A stretch of 32,611 nucleotides of DNA from a virus. Below are positions 17,448 through 25,571 of the stretch, piece after piece. The stretch spans positions 1 to 32,611 of IMG/VR virus record IMGVR_UViG_3300046655_000891, one strand, 5' to 3'. Position 1 is the first letter of the stretch, and every line of letters starts with the position of its first letter. The notes under the pieces are model-generated. The model worked only from the letters and a program-made list of their open reading frames with translations. It did no database searches and was not told the DNA's origin. The position numbers and the translations under genes were made by a program.

Positions 17448-18476
17448 TCAAACTATACTCCCGAGGGCGCGGGGATTGGCCACACGAATTGTAGCCATAC
17501 ACTCTGTGAATGCCCTTTTTCCGGCACCGTTGTCAGGAAGATCCTGAACAGTCATGCCTTCCAAGAATTTCAAGGAAACCGTGTCATCAGATGGAAGAAG
17601 GTAACCGCGGTCTGTGTTAACAGTTCCAAGTGCGGTACTTGTTCCACTGGCTCCGGCATCGCGGCGGCCATTCCACAGAGTAGGAATAATATCCACAGTT
17701 CCGTAATCCGAAATATACTGTACGACTGATAATTTTAAGACACCATCTTTAACATCCTGGTTGAAGTTAAAGTCACTGTTTGCAGTTGTGGATCTCGTGT
17801 AGTCGGTGATTTTATTTACGCAATTTGGGCCAGCATACAACTTAAAAGAGCCTTTCGAACCAGCGGCAGTGTAAACAGCTTGAAGGAGTCCACGGAAAGC
17901 GGATTCAGTCAAGGATGCAAGACTTACACGGGAACCACTTACTGCACGGAAACCTTGTTTCAAGGATGTATCATAAGTCGCCCCGGTCGCAGACGGATTT
18001 GACCAAATCCCGAGCCCGCTCATGGTCGCACCGTTACTAGCAGTGCCAGCGGCTTGATCATTGTCGGAAGCGATTGCCACTTCAAGGCTGTTCTTTAACT
18101 GAATTAAAGATTTTGCAGTGCTGGCCGCAAAGAGCGATCCACCAGGAGCAACATCAACCATTTCTGCCTGACGGGATACTGCGAAGATATCTCTGAGTGT
18201 TGCGACCCGGTTAGACAGGCGAGCGCGTGTATCAATTAAGTTAGCGGCATCCGACAGAGTGATATCTACACCATCTGCGTTTGCCGCGGCACTTGAACCG
18301 GCGGGATCAGCGAGTGAATCAACTAACCATTCGTTAAGAGTCGCTTTGGGAGCGGCGGATTGTGGGATTGTGCTGTAAATTGGAGTCTCTTGTGGAGAAA
18401 CCGTTTTCATCACATTTTCTAAATTTTCTCTAGCACCCTTGGTACTTAGAACATTATAACTTGTAGCAATAGACAT
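17448..18476 (-). CDS. Major capsid protein (SU10/DUF5309-type)
   Basis: The 342-residue sequence matches the N-terminal signature of the DUF5309/SU10 capsid family: SPQETPIYSTIPQSAAPKAT followed by LNEWLVDSLADPAGSSAAAN. The family pattern is 'TP....I......A....EW..D.L......n...EG'. Next comes RLSNRVATLRDIFAVSRQAE, equal to the 'R..N...i....faVs...e.v' segment, and SLIQLKNSLEVAIASDN in the spine-helix region. The HK97-like fold is expected. The length fits the family. The gene follows the scaffold gene (gap 28 bases) and is closed by a hairpin terminator, as is usual for high-copy capsid genes. No N-terminal protease site is seen. Confidence 0.85.
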   Translation of the reverse strand: MSIATSYNVLSTKGARENLENVMKTVSPQETPIYSTIPQSAAPKATLNEWLVDSLADPAGSSAAANADGVDITLSDAANLIDTRARLSNRVATLRDIFAVSRQAEMVDVAPGGSLFAASTAKSLIQLKNSLEVAIASDNDQAAGTASNGATMSGLGIWSNPSATGATYDTSLKQGFRAVSGSRVSLASLTESAFRGLLQAVYTAAGSKGSFKLYAGPNCVNKITDYTRSTTANSDFNFNQDVKDGVLKLSVVQYISDYGTVDIIPTLWNGRRDAGASGTSTALGTVNTDRGYLLPSDDTVSLKFLEGMTVQDLPDNGAGKRAFTECMATIRVANPRALGSIV

Positions 18477-18504
18477 TTTTGTAATTCCTTATTTTTAAAT
18501 TTTT

Positions 18505-19530
18505 TTAGTCCGCTAAGAATGCGGCGAGATCGTTGGCCGAGAGGATTTTACGCTCCAAAATTTTCTGTTTATTTGCAGTCTGACGAGAGGCTGAGGTTTG
18601 TACCGGTGGACTTGAATCGCCCATCGTTGTCGGAGGTGCTTTGGCTACTTTCTTGGCTTTAGGCTTGGCCGTCTTGGCCGCCTGATCCGCTTTGATTGCT
18701 TCAACTCCTCTTACGAGTGTTGCCGCTACAAAATCGCCATTAGGTAAGGATTTTAGAATGTCTGCATACTGACTTTTAATCTGACCTAAAACGGATCTCC
18801 GTTCTTCGGCGATGTCAGTATCAACTGTTTCTGAAATCCACGGATGAGTGTTTATCGTATCCTGTTGCCATTGAGCCGCTGACTGGAGATATTGCGCCCT
18901 TTCGGGGATTTTCTCCGATAAATACTCTTCCGCTTGAGTTAGAATATTTCGGATATCGTCATCGCTATACTCTTTTCCGTCAGATTCCACGAAGTCACGG
19001 CCTACATTTTGTAATGCCCATTTCTTGGCGGCTAAAGCTTCCTTCCGAAGAGTTTCCAACGATTGAAAATCTTGGACTTCTTCGAGAGCTGGCTGACTGG
19101 ATTCCGATTGCGTTTGAGGGTTGGATTTTAATGATGCAATTTCTGATTTAAGTGTTTCGACTAACTCTTCGCTAGATTTACTGCGAGCGGTCAAGCGGTT
19201 CACCTGTTTCAGAAGTTTACCAACAGCTTTAGACTGCGGCTCATTGTCCCCCGATTCTTCAGTGGACTCCTCCTCTTCTGCTACCTCTTCCGTTCCCTCC
19301 TCTTCTGATTCCTCAGATTCGGTAGACTGTAAAAGAACATCATTCTGGTCGGTCTCTGCATCTGCGGGCTGAGTCTCGGGACTTGGTTCCGCTTCAGATT
19401 CCTGTTTCGCTTCACTCTCCTCAACTTTGTCGACAAACGATGCCGTCAACTCCTCAAGGGTCGTAATGCTTTGCGTGTTTGTTTCTGCTCCCGAATCAGC
19501 CGGAGCCTCGCTTAATTCTGTATCTGCCAT
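18505..19530 (-). CDS. Putative scaffolding protein (341 aa)
   Basis: The protein is highly acidic in residues 1-100 (long Glu/Ser runs, EESEEEGTEEVAEEEES). A coiled-coil segment follows (AVGKLLKQVNRLTARSKSSE, ELVETLKSEIASLK), then a helical middle region with TINTHPWISETVD, and a Lys/Ala-rich basic tail (KAKKVAKAPP near 290-300), ending with ILSANDLAAFLAD. An acidic start, central coiled coil and basic C-terminus just upstream of the capsid gene is the standard layout of phage scaffolds, in which the basic tail contacts the capsid. No protease motif is seen. The identification rests on composition and position, not on a named family. Confidence 0.8.
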   Translation of the reverse strand: MADTELSEAPADSGAETNTQSITTLEELTASFVDKVEESEAKQESEAEPSPETQPADAETDQNDVLLQSTESEESEEEGTEEVAEEEESTEESGDNEPQSKAVGKLLKQVNRLTARSKSSEELVETLKSEIASLKSNPQTQSESSQPALEEVQDFQSLETLRKEALAAKKWALQNVGRDFVESDGKEYSDDDIRNILTQAEEYLSEKIPERAQYLQSAAQWQQDTINTHPWISETVDTDIAEERRSVLGQIKSQYADILKSLPNGDFVAATLVRGVEAIKADQAAKTAKPKAKKVAKAPPTTMGDSSPPVQTSASRQTANKQKILERKILSANDLAAFLAD

Positions 19531-19599
19531 ATTTTCTCTGCGTTTGGAAAGTTCGCACTCTTGCGTTAATCTGCGGACCGATATGGTTCGCCATTTCCA

Positions 19600-19608
19600 A
19601 TTATGACA
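19600..19608 (-). promoter_or_regulatory. Possible extended -10 promoter before the scaffold/capsid genes
   Basis: On the minus strand the sequence TGTCATAAT lies in the 96-base gap upstream of the scaffold gene: a TG extension plus CATAAT, a 5/6 match to the bacterial -10 box. No clear -35 box is present, and extended -10 promoters can lack one. It is 70-80 bases upstream of the scaffold start. This is suggestive only. Confidence 0.3.
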
Positions 19609-19626
19609 GGGGGGCGGATAAAATTT

Positions 19627-20061
19627 TCAGGGAGTTTTAAAAATGTCCCAACAATCCTTGAATTTTTCGTGCTTGGCTTTGGAGTCGGGGTTGTGTGGGT
19701 ATAGCCCAACCACTGTTGATCCGTCCAATGCCATGCATGGGATCAGATACCATAGGTCAATATCAGCACAGTAAACTGCCACTACATCGACCTTGGTGCA
19801 GTCTATTGAAACTAGTCCGCTTGATCCGCTCGTGCAGTTAACTTGGTAGCGGCCCAAACCTTTGTTCTTTTTACATATTTTTAGGACGCTCGTTCCTTTG
19901 ATCTGGACATTAAACTTTTTGCCGGCGGAATTTACCACAATGCAATCTTGTGGGAGGTAATCGCCGAGGGGAGTAAATACTTCTAAACCGTGCTTGAGGG
20001 CTTCGGTAAAAAATACCTGTTCCCAAATGTAACCTTTACGGCGAGTGTTCTTCGTCATCAT
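19627..20061 (-). CDS. PD-(D/E)XK nuclease-like protein (144 aa)
   Basis: The N-terminal part carries the fold's signature: an alpha helix with Glu14 (GYIWEQVFFTEALKHGLEVF), then PLGDYLPQDCIVVNSAGK with Asp39 and FNVQIKGTS with Gln53/Lys55. Thus E-D-QxK is complete in the usual spacing. It resembles the PF11645 (PDDEXK_5) family, which includes intron homing nucleases of the I-Ssp6803I type, and also resembles resolvase-like nucleases. It lies between the small acidic genes and the scaffold, where a nuclease is unusual. It may be a free-standing mobile nuclease or a packaging/processing enzyme. The start at 20061 gives a 26-base overlap with the upstream gene. Confidence 0.7.
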   Translation of the reverse strand: MMTKNTRRKGYIWEQVFFTEALKHGLEVFTPLGDYLPQDCIVVNSAGKKFNVQIKGTSVLKICKKNKGLGRYQVNCTSGSSGLVSIDCTKVDVVAVYCADIDLWYLIPCMALDGSTVVGLYPHNPDSKAKHEKFKDCWDIFKTP

Positions 20062-20233
20062 CGAGGTCTATGTCAGATTCAAATCCGATCACCTCTTCAT
20101 CCATCCATTCTTCTACATCTGTAAGAGCAATCTGTGCCATCTCTTGGTCATCGATATCACTCTCTTCGAGCCAGCGATTTAGCAATGCTCGATGCTCGTT
20201 TTTAAATTGCTGATGGGGCGTCAGTTTCGGCAT
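20036..20233 (-). CDS. Small acidic hypothetical protein (65 aa)
   Basis: An N-terminal helix (PHQQFKNEHRALLNRWLEES) is followed by a very acidic tail (DIDDQEMAQIALTDVEEWMD and DIDLDDDEEHSP). It overlaps the previous gene by 32 bases and the nuclease gene by 26 bases, so all three share coding DNA at their ends. Acidic proteins next to a portal/scaffold block may help assembly or mimic DNA. No family is recognised. Confidence 0.65.
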   Translation of the reverse strand: MPKLTPHQQFKNEHRALLNRWLEESDIDDQEMAQIALTDVEEWMDEEVIGFESDIDLDDDEEHSP

Positions 20234-20426
20234 TTTCTAAACTTTCAATTATTCGTGTAAGTCCAGCAATCTCACCACTTAGACGGGCGAGTTTTTGCGG
20301 ATTATCGACATGAGTGTAATCCTGAAAATCAACCAGACATAAGTCCCGCTGTTCTTTAATAAAATCCTTTACGACCTTAAACTCCGTCTGATCTCCAAGT
20401 CCGGCGATAGCATCTCCTAATGTCAT
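20202..20426 (-). CDS. Small helical hypothetical protein (74 aa)
   Basis: A predominantly helical protein. MTLGDAIAGLGDQTEFKVVK is followed by DFIKEQRDLCLVDFQDYTHV and KLARLSGEIAGLTRIIESLE, which form a likely helical hairpin. The stop of the upstream gene and this start overlap as ATGA. The K.LARLSGEIAGL motif resembles short helical proteins between portal and scaffold in other phages, possibly involved in assembly. The name is unknown. Confidence 0.65.
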   Translation of the reverse strand: MTLGDAIAGLGDQTEFKVVKDFIKEQRDLCLVDFQDYTHVDNPQKLARLSGEIAGLTRIIESLENAETDAPSAI

Positions 20427-20683
20427 TTTTTCTTTTTCTTTCTTACGATGGTTTTTACATTTGTCGGTTTACCGCCAACCCCCTGAGCCTTGGATCTCTT
20501 TCGGCGAACCGCTGATGCTTTTTGTGCTTTGGTCATTGTGGCCGCCTTGGCTTTGGGTACGCATTTCGGATATCCCTTTTTCTTCGTACTCGCTTTCTTC
20601 CGACCACAGCTTGGATGTCCGCCGCCTTTTTTCTTTCGGCCGATGTCCACCCACTCCTCGTTGAACCATTCTTTTAGGCTCAT
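20423..20683 (-). CDS. Small Lys-rich conserved phage protein (DUF5872-like, 86 aa)
   Basis: It begins MSLKEWFNEEWVDIGRKKKG and continues GHPSCGRKKASTKKKGYPKC, VPKAKAATMTKAQKASAVRR and KRSKAQGVGGKPTNVKTIVR, ending in a run of lysines. The pattern 'WFkeeWVDI.rpKKgGg...CGRkk....YPKC.P..KA..MT..Qk.SA..RKR...qGvgGKPTnV.T' is one I recall from small proteins of marine phages and a few large DNA viruses (DUF5872 is my best family guess, from memory). The two Cys-containing segments (C26 and YPKC) could bind metal. It overlaps neighbours by four bases on both sides. Confidence 0.8.
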   Translation of the reverse strand: MSLKEWFNEEWVDIGRKKKGGGHPSCGRKKASTKKKGYPKCVPKAKAATMTKAQKASAVRRKRSKAQGVGGKPTNVKTIVRKKKKK

Positions 20684-20835
20684 TTATATTTACCGCCTCT
20701 TTTCTTGTAAGTTTTAACGAGCCATGCATTTGCATAAGCTGATGGGTAAACATCAAACTTCCGTTTGGCTTCCGATTTTACTCGGCTGTAAAGTGTGCTG
20801 TTTGTCGGTGTCGGTCTTTTCTTTTTTGCTACCAT
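20680..20835 (-). CDS. Small basic 'VYPSAYANAWLVK' protein (51 aa)
   Basis: A 51-codon frame. It reads MVAKKKRPTPTNSTLYSRVK then SEAKRKFDVYPSAYANAWLV and KTYKKRGGKYK. The core 'P.n..LY.RVK.EAkrKFdVYPSAYAnaWLVK.YK.RGGkYk' is a strongly recurring pattern in phage and large-virus small proteins. It overlaps the next gene with ATGA (20680-20683), and its own start lies inside the end of the upstream gene. The protein is too short for routine gene finders but is well supported by motif and overlap. Confidence 0.8.
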   Translation of the reverse strand: MVAKKKRPTPTNSTLYSRVKSEAKRKFDVYPSAYANAWLVKTYKKRGGKYK

Positions 20836-21107
20836 TTTACTTTGTTAGCCCAATAGGCGGCTGATGTTTTTCCTCTTGCGATATTCTTTCCGTGACGGGC
20901 TTTAAACGATGCCCGTTTATTCTTCATTGCCGAACTCTCACCCTTCTTCGGTTTACCCGCAGTCTTCGCACCCTGTTGGCCGAATCGAATCATCTTATCC
21001 TTACCATCATCTTTAACTAAAACCACATGGGATTTGGTCGGATGGTTTGGAGTTCGCTTCGGTTTGGAATATCCAGCAAATGTAACGCCTCGGTAAACCT
21101 TACTCAC
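20829..21107 (-). CDS. Small basic hypothetical protein (92 aa)
   Basis: The sequence reads MSKVYRGVTFAGYSKPKRTP, NHPTKSHVVLVKDDGKDKMI, RFGQQGAKTAGKPKKGESSA, FKARHGKNIARGKTSAAYWA and NKVKW. The KSHVVLVK...IRFGQQG core with a 'FKARH.kni..gk.SA.YWanK..W' end is a pattern I recall from small phage proteins of unknown function (DUF6321 or DUF5754 families, memory only). The start is GTG at 21107, which overlaps the stop of the upstream gene (GTGA). It may bind DNA or act in head assembly, but nothing shows this directly. Confidence 0.78.
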   Translation of the reverse strand: MSKVYRGVTFAGYSKPKRTPNHPTKSHVVLVKDDGKDKMIRFGQQGAKTAGKPKKGESSAMKNKRASFKARHGKNIARGKTSAAYWANKVKW

Positions 21108-21256
21108 TTTTTCTTTTTAGCTCTAGCCATTGCTGGCAAAGCCTTAAATTTTTTAAAACCTTTGCCTAGTGGTTTAGGACTTTTAGATTTTACTTTAGTA
21201 GATTTCTTTGGGGGCCTTCCGACCTTCGATCCGTATGTTCCTTTACCTTTTGGCAT
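21104..21256 (-). CDS. Very small Lys-rich protein (50 aa)
   Basis: A 50-codon frame: MPKGKGTYGSKVGRPPKKST, then KVKSKSPKPLGKGFKKFKAL and PAMARAKKKK. About a third of the residues are Lys, and an AT-hook-like GRPPKK is present at residues 13-18. It lies 18 bases after the portal stop and overlaps the next gene (GTGA). Similar very short basic proteins beside portals are known to me from environmental phages. A DNA-binding or head-internal role is only an inference. Confidence 0.7.
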   Translation of the reverse strand: MPKGKGTYGSKVGRPPKKSTKVKSKSPKPLGKGFKKFKALPAMARAKKKK

Positions 21257-21274
21257 AATATATTTCCTTTTTAG

Positions 21275-23347
21275 TTAAGCGGCCATTGAAGTACCAGGTA
21301 CATTGCCGGGAGCAGTACCTAGCTGGCCAATTAGTTTATTGCGGTTCTGTGCTTCCATTTGTTCGAGCTGACCCGCATATGTCTGAAGCCTCTTTGCAAA
21401 ATTTTCGTCTTCTTGCATACGATTTTGAACATCAGTCGCTGGCACTTCGGGAGTTCCTTGTAAGTACTGCTGGAGAACTTGGAGGCGAAGTTGAGAATTT
21501 ACCCCTTGCTGTGGTGCATTAACCACTTGCCCCGAGAATATCTTAGCAATATCGGCAGAAGTTTCCTTAATCTCTTTGTCCGTTGCTTCTTCCGCTGGGG
21601 CGATCAATTGACCGGCTAGATTTGGATCGATTGCTTCTAAAACTTTGCGAAGGTAAATGTCATAGCGGGCTTGCCCCTGTCTGTCATACTGAGACATTAA
21701 TTTACCCACAGTATCCAATTTCTGAAGAACCTTCTCCTCGTCCTGATTCATCGAGTTCCATGTGATATTAAAATCATACACCTCAGCCGTCTCATCGAGC
21801 ATTAACTGAGCGCCTTGCTCATTATTAGTGACCCGAAACCATATCTGTGGACCGCCGTAGGTTCTGTCCAAGCACCATACGCGGTTTAAAATCTGTTTAA
21901 ATCCATTGAGCCATTGGTTGACCAAATGCTGGCGAATGCTGTTTGCTTCAACTGCGTCTTCGGCGGATGTTGCTCTGCCGGTTATCTTGTTGGCGAGTTG
22001 CCTGATTTGCATCTCGACTTCCATACTTGCCGGTGAATAGCGAGGGATTTCAACGAATCCAAACTCTCCCCTTCTGCGAACTGGAATCTGCGCACCCGGT
22101 CCGATCCGTTCGGGCTTACGGCCAACAACATATTCTGCGGCTGGCATTGTACTCATCGAGGCACGGTCGCGCCGTGAGTCGAGTTCCGTTTTTACGGCCT
22201 GTTGGTAAGACTTTAAAAGTTCAGGATATCCTCGGGAATCGAGTAGGCGGTGGTTGAGGTTCTCTCTTGTAATACAAACAAAGGGATATCTCCCTTCATC
22301 GTATTCCATCGGACTGTGAAACCCATGCCCTTCCGCTTCATCCGCCCAGCAAGTAATCGTGCAGATGGGTACATCGTCTTCATCTAATTCCTTACGGTAT
22401 GTCGTAATAACCCGAACCATGCCTTCGTAATTCTGAGTGCCGTAAAAGTTGCCGGAGTCGTAAGACATGAGGTCGGTCGAATAACTTTCATCCGAATAAA
22501 AGCCTTTCGAATTTTCGAGGACTTCTTCGATCCACTTCTTATCCCATCCCTCATTTACTTTCTGCATGAGAGCTTCGGGAGAATAATAGTGGATGCAATG
22601 AATGCTCCTAGCAGACTCTAAATCGATCACATTCGAATCGATGATTATTTCCCGTCCTAATTCATAAGCCTTAATTGCTGGTCTGTTTACTACCGCCTTT
22701 TCAGTCGGCACTTTGGAAACTCCTTTGCTCCGAAGTTCATTAATCATCTTCCTGACTCTTCGCTTTTTCAGATTCGGGAATAAAGGAAATAGCATCTCCT
22801 CAACTCCCTCTTTCATCTCGGGGTCTTGGATAGCCATTGCCAGCTCGGGGGACATTTGAGCAACCTCTTCGAGGCTAATATCCTTAAATACTCGAGTGGT
22901 TTCCCGCTTCCAGTAAGTGCCGAAAAAAGTAATACCATTCTGAAGTAAATAGTTTGCTCCGATGGCGGCCTCCCTCGGGAGTTCCGTCATTGAGTTCATC
23001 CGCCATTTTAAAAACTCGCTTACCATCTTCGCCGAGCCAATGTCTCCACTCTCCACGGGAGCGGCTACCAGATTGGCCTGTGATAACGATTGAGAAAGGA
23101 GGGCGATGTCTCCGTCAATTAGAGGCGATATGAGATTTGCTTCGAGATCGGAGGCCCCGTCCCAAGGAAATGCCTCCGGTCCGTTCTTCTTCCCGCTTTC
23201 GTCTTTGCCAGCCCATTCGTTAAATCGACATTCCCTACCCTGTTCGGCTTTATCCATCCAAAAGCTCAAGTCTGCTTTCGCATCATCGAACTCCTTTTTG
23301 ATCGCATCTACATCCGGTCCTTTTTCGCTAAATTCCTGAATTTCCAT
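21275..23347 (-). CDS. Portal protein (690 aa)
   Basis: This is the large ring-forming portal subunit of a podovirus-like phage. The N-terminal region AKADLSFWMDKAEQGRECRF, then FPWDGASDLEANLISPLIDG, matches the family pattern 'r.......W.g.sd.e.nl..p.i'. The central part contains YLLQNGITFFGTYWKRETTR, and the wing region contains TCWADEAEGHGFHSPMEYDE, GRYPFVCITRENLNHRLLDS and RGYPELLKSYQQAVKTELDS. The stem and clip fit RQLANKITGRATSAEDAVEA. The C-terminal end is Gln/Leu-rich (GVNSQLRLQVLQQYL), as is common in portal barrels. A length near 700 residues agrees with this family. It overlaps the upstream HTH gene by 20 bases and sits next to the terminase genes. Confidence 0.88.
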   Translation of the reverse strand: MEIQEFSEKGPDVDAIKKEFDDAKADLSFWMDKAEQGRECRFNEWAGKDESGKKNGPEAFPWDGASDLEANLISPLIDGDIALLSQSLSQANLVAAPVESGDIGSAKMVSEFLKWRMNSMTELPREAAIGANYLLQNGITFFGTYWKRETTRVFKDISLEEVAQMSPELAMAIQDPEMKEGVEEMLFPLFPNLKKRRVRKMINELRSKGVSKVPTEKAVVNRPAIKAYELGREIIIDSNVIDLESARSIHCIHYYSPEALMQKVNEGWDKKWIEEVLENSKGFYSDESYSTDLMSYDSGNFYGTQNYEGMVRVITTYRKELDEDDVPICTITCWADEAEGHGFHSPMEYDEGRYPFVCITRENLNHRLLDSRGYPELLKSYQQAVKTELDSRRDRASMSTMPAAEYVVGRKPERIGPGAQIPVRRRGEFGFVEIPRYSPASMEVEMQIRQLANKITGRATSAEDAVEANSIRQHLVNQWLNGFKQILNRVWCLDRTYGGPQIWFRVTNNEQGAQLMLDETAEVYDFNITWNSMNQDEEKVLQKLDTVGKLMSQYDRQGQARYDIYLRKVLEAIDPNLAGQLIAPAEEATDKEIKETSADIAKIFSGQVVNAPQQGVNSQLRLQVLQQYLQGTPEVPATDVQNRMQEDENFAKRLQTYAGQLEQMEAQNRNKLIGQLGTAPGNVPGTSMAA

Positions 23348-23579
23348 TTTTAATCTCCAATCTTAACATTATTTTTTTAAGTTTTTTCAGTGCCTCTTTT
23401 TCGACTCTGTGGACTGCCACGATAGGCACACCGATAAATTCGCTGATTTCCTTGAGAGTATGCGCTTTCGGCTCTCTTCCCGTATCCATCGCCGCCAATC
23501 CTTCCTCGACCACCATCTCTCTAAGCATGGCATCGATCCTCTTTTCCTGCTGCTCATATGATTCGGTACAGATCATCAT
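23328..23579 (-). CDS. Small HTH protein resembling sigma-70 region 4 (83 aa)
   Basis: Residues 38-70 read KAHTLKEISEFIGVPIVAVH followed by RVEKEALKKLKKIM. This follows the sigma-70 region 4.2 pattern 'h.TL.EIa...gvs...V..iE..AL.kLr', in which the helix-turn-helix binds the -35 box or a core-associated factor. The N-terminal 37 residues are helical (EKRIDAMLREMVVEEGLAAM). It could be a small sigma-like regulator, or a terminase-adjacent DNA-binding protein. A double ATG starts it (23579/23576). It overlaps both neighbours, the HTH gene by 26 bases and the portal gene by 20 bases. Confidence 0.7.
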   Translation of the reverse strand: MMICTESYEQQEKRIDAMLREMVVEEGLAAMDTGREPKAHTLKEISEFIGVPIVAVHRVEKEALKKLKKIMLRLEIKNGNSGI

Positions 23580-23901
23580 CGACCTTTTTTACGCGGACTG
23601 GGCTTTTGGGCGGATGATTTGCTTCCGGCCTCTTCACGCACCTCGCCACTCCTTCCCGATCCGTAAATTCGATAAGCATGAGGCGGGGGTTGGGAACGAG
23701 CTTGAGAACCTTCGCATTTTCGATCATCTCCTCGGGAACCGGTAAAGCCACTTCACCGTCCGAATCCTCGATCCAAATGCCCCGACAGGTTGAACGAGGG
23801 ATGTCTAATTGCTTGCTGATCTTCGGCCAAGACATTCCTGTTTTCCGCAAAAGTACCACCTGGTCCCTCTGCATTTTTGTCCACTTCTTAACTTTTCCCA
23901 T
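23554..23901 (-). CDS. Small HTH protein, small terminase candidate (115 aa)
   Basis: Residues 7-43 form a homeodomain-like helix-turn-helix: WTKMQRDQVVLLRKTGMSWP then KISKQLDIPRSTCRGIWIE. This is the 'w....i..L...g.S...IA..l.ips.T.r' pattern of DNA recognition subunits. The rest is beta-rich with a Pro-rich, Lys-rich end (KRPEANHPPKSPVRVKKVDD). It lies 2 bases downstream of the large terminase gene, where small terminase subunits can also occur. It is a good candidate for recognising packaging sites, but the plus-strand HTH protein beyond the terminase is a rival. Confidence 0.6.
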   Translation of the reverse strand: MGKVKKWTKMQRDQVVLLRKTGMSWPKISKQLDIPRSTCRGIWIEDSDGEVALPVPEEMIENAKVLKLVPNPRLMLIEFTDREGVARCVKRPEANHPPKSPVRVKKVDDDLYRII

Positions 23902-23903
23902 AA

Positions 23904-25571
23904 TTAATATCCTCCCCCACCAGTTGAAATTAATTCGTCCTCGCTGAAATATTCGAAATTACCGATGCAAAAATAACGGCAATTATCAACCAGGTCTTTG
24001 CTCGGACATTTTAATCCAGCACTTGGTTGATAAGCCTGAAGACAGCTTATTAGATTTTGGCATTCGTCCGAAAACATAAGTTTAGGCTTATTATCCAAAT
24101 CCATCTCTTTTTCTCTATCCCAAGCGAGCAGATTGTTTATTGCCTGTAATCCTGTCTCGATATCGAGTGCTTCCGCCGGCTGAACGATTATATCTTCGTC
24201 CATTAAATCATCGATAATGTTGGAACTGCCCTCCGACTTCTGATAGCTCGCCGCTCCTAAACGGGGGTCGATTATGCGGATGACCTCACTATCCCCGCAA
24301 ATCTTCTCCATCCGTCTAATCTCATCGGCATAATCCTTGAGGCCGTACCCATTCGGTTGGGCCGCCTCGCCGGCGGACAGTTTATCCTTTGTCAGATCAA
24401 TCCAGCCTCCCCATGTATCGAAGTCAGGAAACTCCTTAACCGCCCAGGCTACCCCGTGAGGATCGATGGCAAATAATACCATTGTCCAAGGTTTTGCTCC
24501 CGCTGGGTCGATGGAAAGTACCCAGTTTGCTTCCGAGAAATCGGGGAGATTTTCAGGGGATACGAAGTTCTTGTCAGTAAGATTGGGAAAGATTGCCCGA
24601 CTTTGACGGACTGGGACTCCATAGGCCCGACATAAAATTGTCTCCCTCTTCTCTCCCTCCAATTGATTCTTCATCGCCGCCCAACCGCCAAAGGGATTCG
24701 CCGCTGTGTGGAAATAAACCACTGAACTGGCTTTGCGGATGGGCTGCTGAACGAGGGGAACCTCTTCACCGTCTAGGAGGTCCGCTTTTGCCGATTCGAC
24801 TGTTCTTGCTCCTGTTAGCATCGATTTGACTACCGAGTTCCATCCGTCAACGGCGGTGAAGGAAATTAAGCCTATTGCTGGGCGAACAATTCCATCATAA
24901 CTGCTTGCATGAGATCTCGTTATGGTCCGAAATCTAAGTGTGTTCACCCATGACATTGGCACAAGCTCATCCGCCCAAAATCCGATGTTATGTGTCTGAT
25001 TGACAGGAGGTTGCGGAGATCCGATCTCTCCTCCTTCGATTGTGCTGATGTCCTGACTCCAATTTCTAAAGATACATTGACTTTCGTTGGGCAGAGTGAA
25101 TTTCTGCTGGGTGAATCCGTTTTTTAAACTGAAGACCAAGTATCCGACCTTACCTCTACCTAATCCTTTTAATTCTTTTGGGAGAGCATCGAAAACGAGC
25201 TTCTGTTGGAATTGCACAGAATTGGCCGCCGTCTCTGTTAAGCACCAAATAATTGTGCCGGGATTTTCAACGAGGGATTGAACTACCCTTCGAGCGCAAA
25301 AATGGCTCTTGGAACTCCGGTTGCCTCCCATAATCAGTAATTCCGAGTGATTCTTTAACTGGTCATCCGCTCGTTTCCAAATGTCTAGCTCGAAGCCGTG
25401 GCGATAAGGATCACTTTTTTCATCTTTAATGGCCTGTTCCCTTTTCTCCCAATATGCGAGAATTGCTTCGGGGGACATGGACAGCATCTCCGATTTTGTC
25501 AGAGGCGGGAGAGCGGGGTGCGGTGTCCAAGAGAGTGGCATTGGTTCGATTGTAGCATTTTCCGACTGCAT
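23904..25571 (-). CDS. terL: Terminase large subunit
   Basis: This is the ATPase-nuclease that packages DNA into the head. The ATPase half shows Walker A GGNRSSKS (82-89), a C-motif region around FTAVDGWNSV, and Walker B IGFWADE with Asp201/Glu202. The nuclease half has three acidic positions of the RNase H-like fold: Asp355 (LSIDPAGAKPW), Asp435 (RIIDPRLGA) and Asp529 (KDLVDNCRYF). The family length (about 555) is normal. The start at 25571 follows a G-rich leader (minus strand) and an intergenic region divergent from the plus-strand HTH gene. It is the first gene of the packaging/head block. Confidence 0.92.
   Translation of the reverse strand: MQSENATIEPMPLSWTPHPALPPLTKSEMLSMSPEAILAYWEKREQAIKDEKSDPYRHGFELDIWKRADDQLKNHSELLIMGGNRSSKSHFCARRVVQSLVENPGTIIWCLTETAANSVQFQQKLVFDALPKELKGLGRGKVGYLVFSLKNGFTQQKFTLPNESQCIFRNWSQDISTIEGGEIGSPQPPVNQTHNIGFWADELVPMSWVNTLRFRTITRSHASSYDGIVRPAIGLISFTAVDGWNSVVKSMLTGARTVESAKADLLDGEEVPLVQQPIRKASSVVYFHTAANPFGGWAAMKNQLEGEKRETILCRAYGVPVRQSRAIFPNLTDKNFVSPENLPDFSEANWVLSIDPAGAKPWTMVLFAIDPHGVAWAVKEFPDFDTWGGWIDLTKDKLSAGEAAQPNGYGLKDYADEIRRMEKICGDSEVIRIIDPRLGAASYQKSEGSSNIIDDLMDEDIIVQPAEALDIETGLQAINNLLAWDREKEMDLDNKPKLMFSDECQNLISCLQAYQPSAGLKCPSKDLVDNCRYFCIGNFEYFSEDELISTGGGGY

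Noticed and set aside
20469-20756. A 95-codon minus-strand frame overlapping the lysine-rich cluster
   Set aside because: It is the alternative frame of the 86- and 51-codon genes, which have strong recurring motifs and ATGA overlaps. This frame has no such support.
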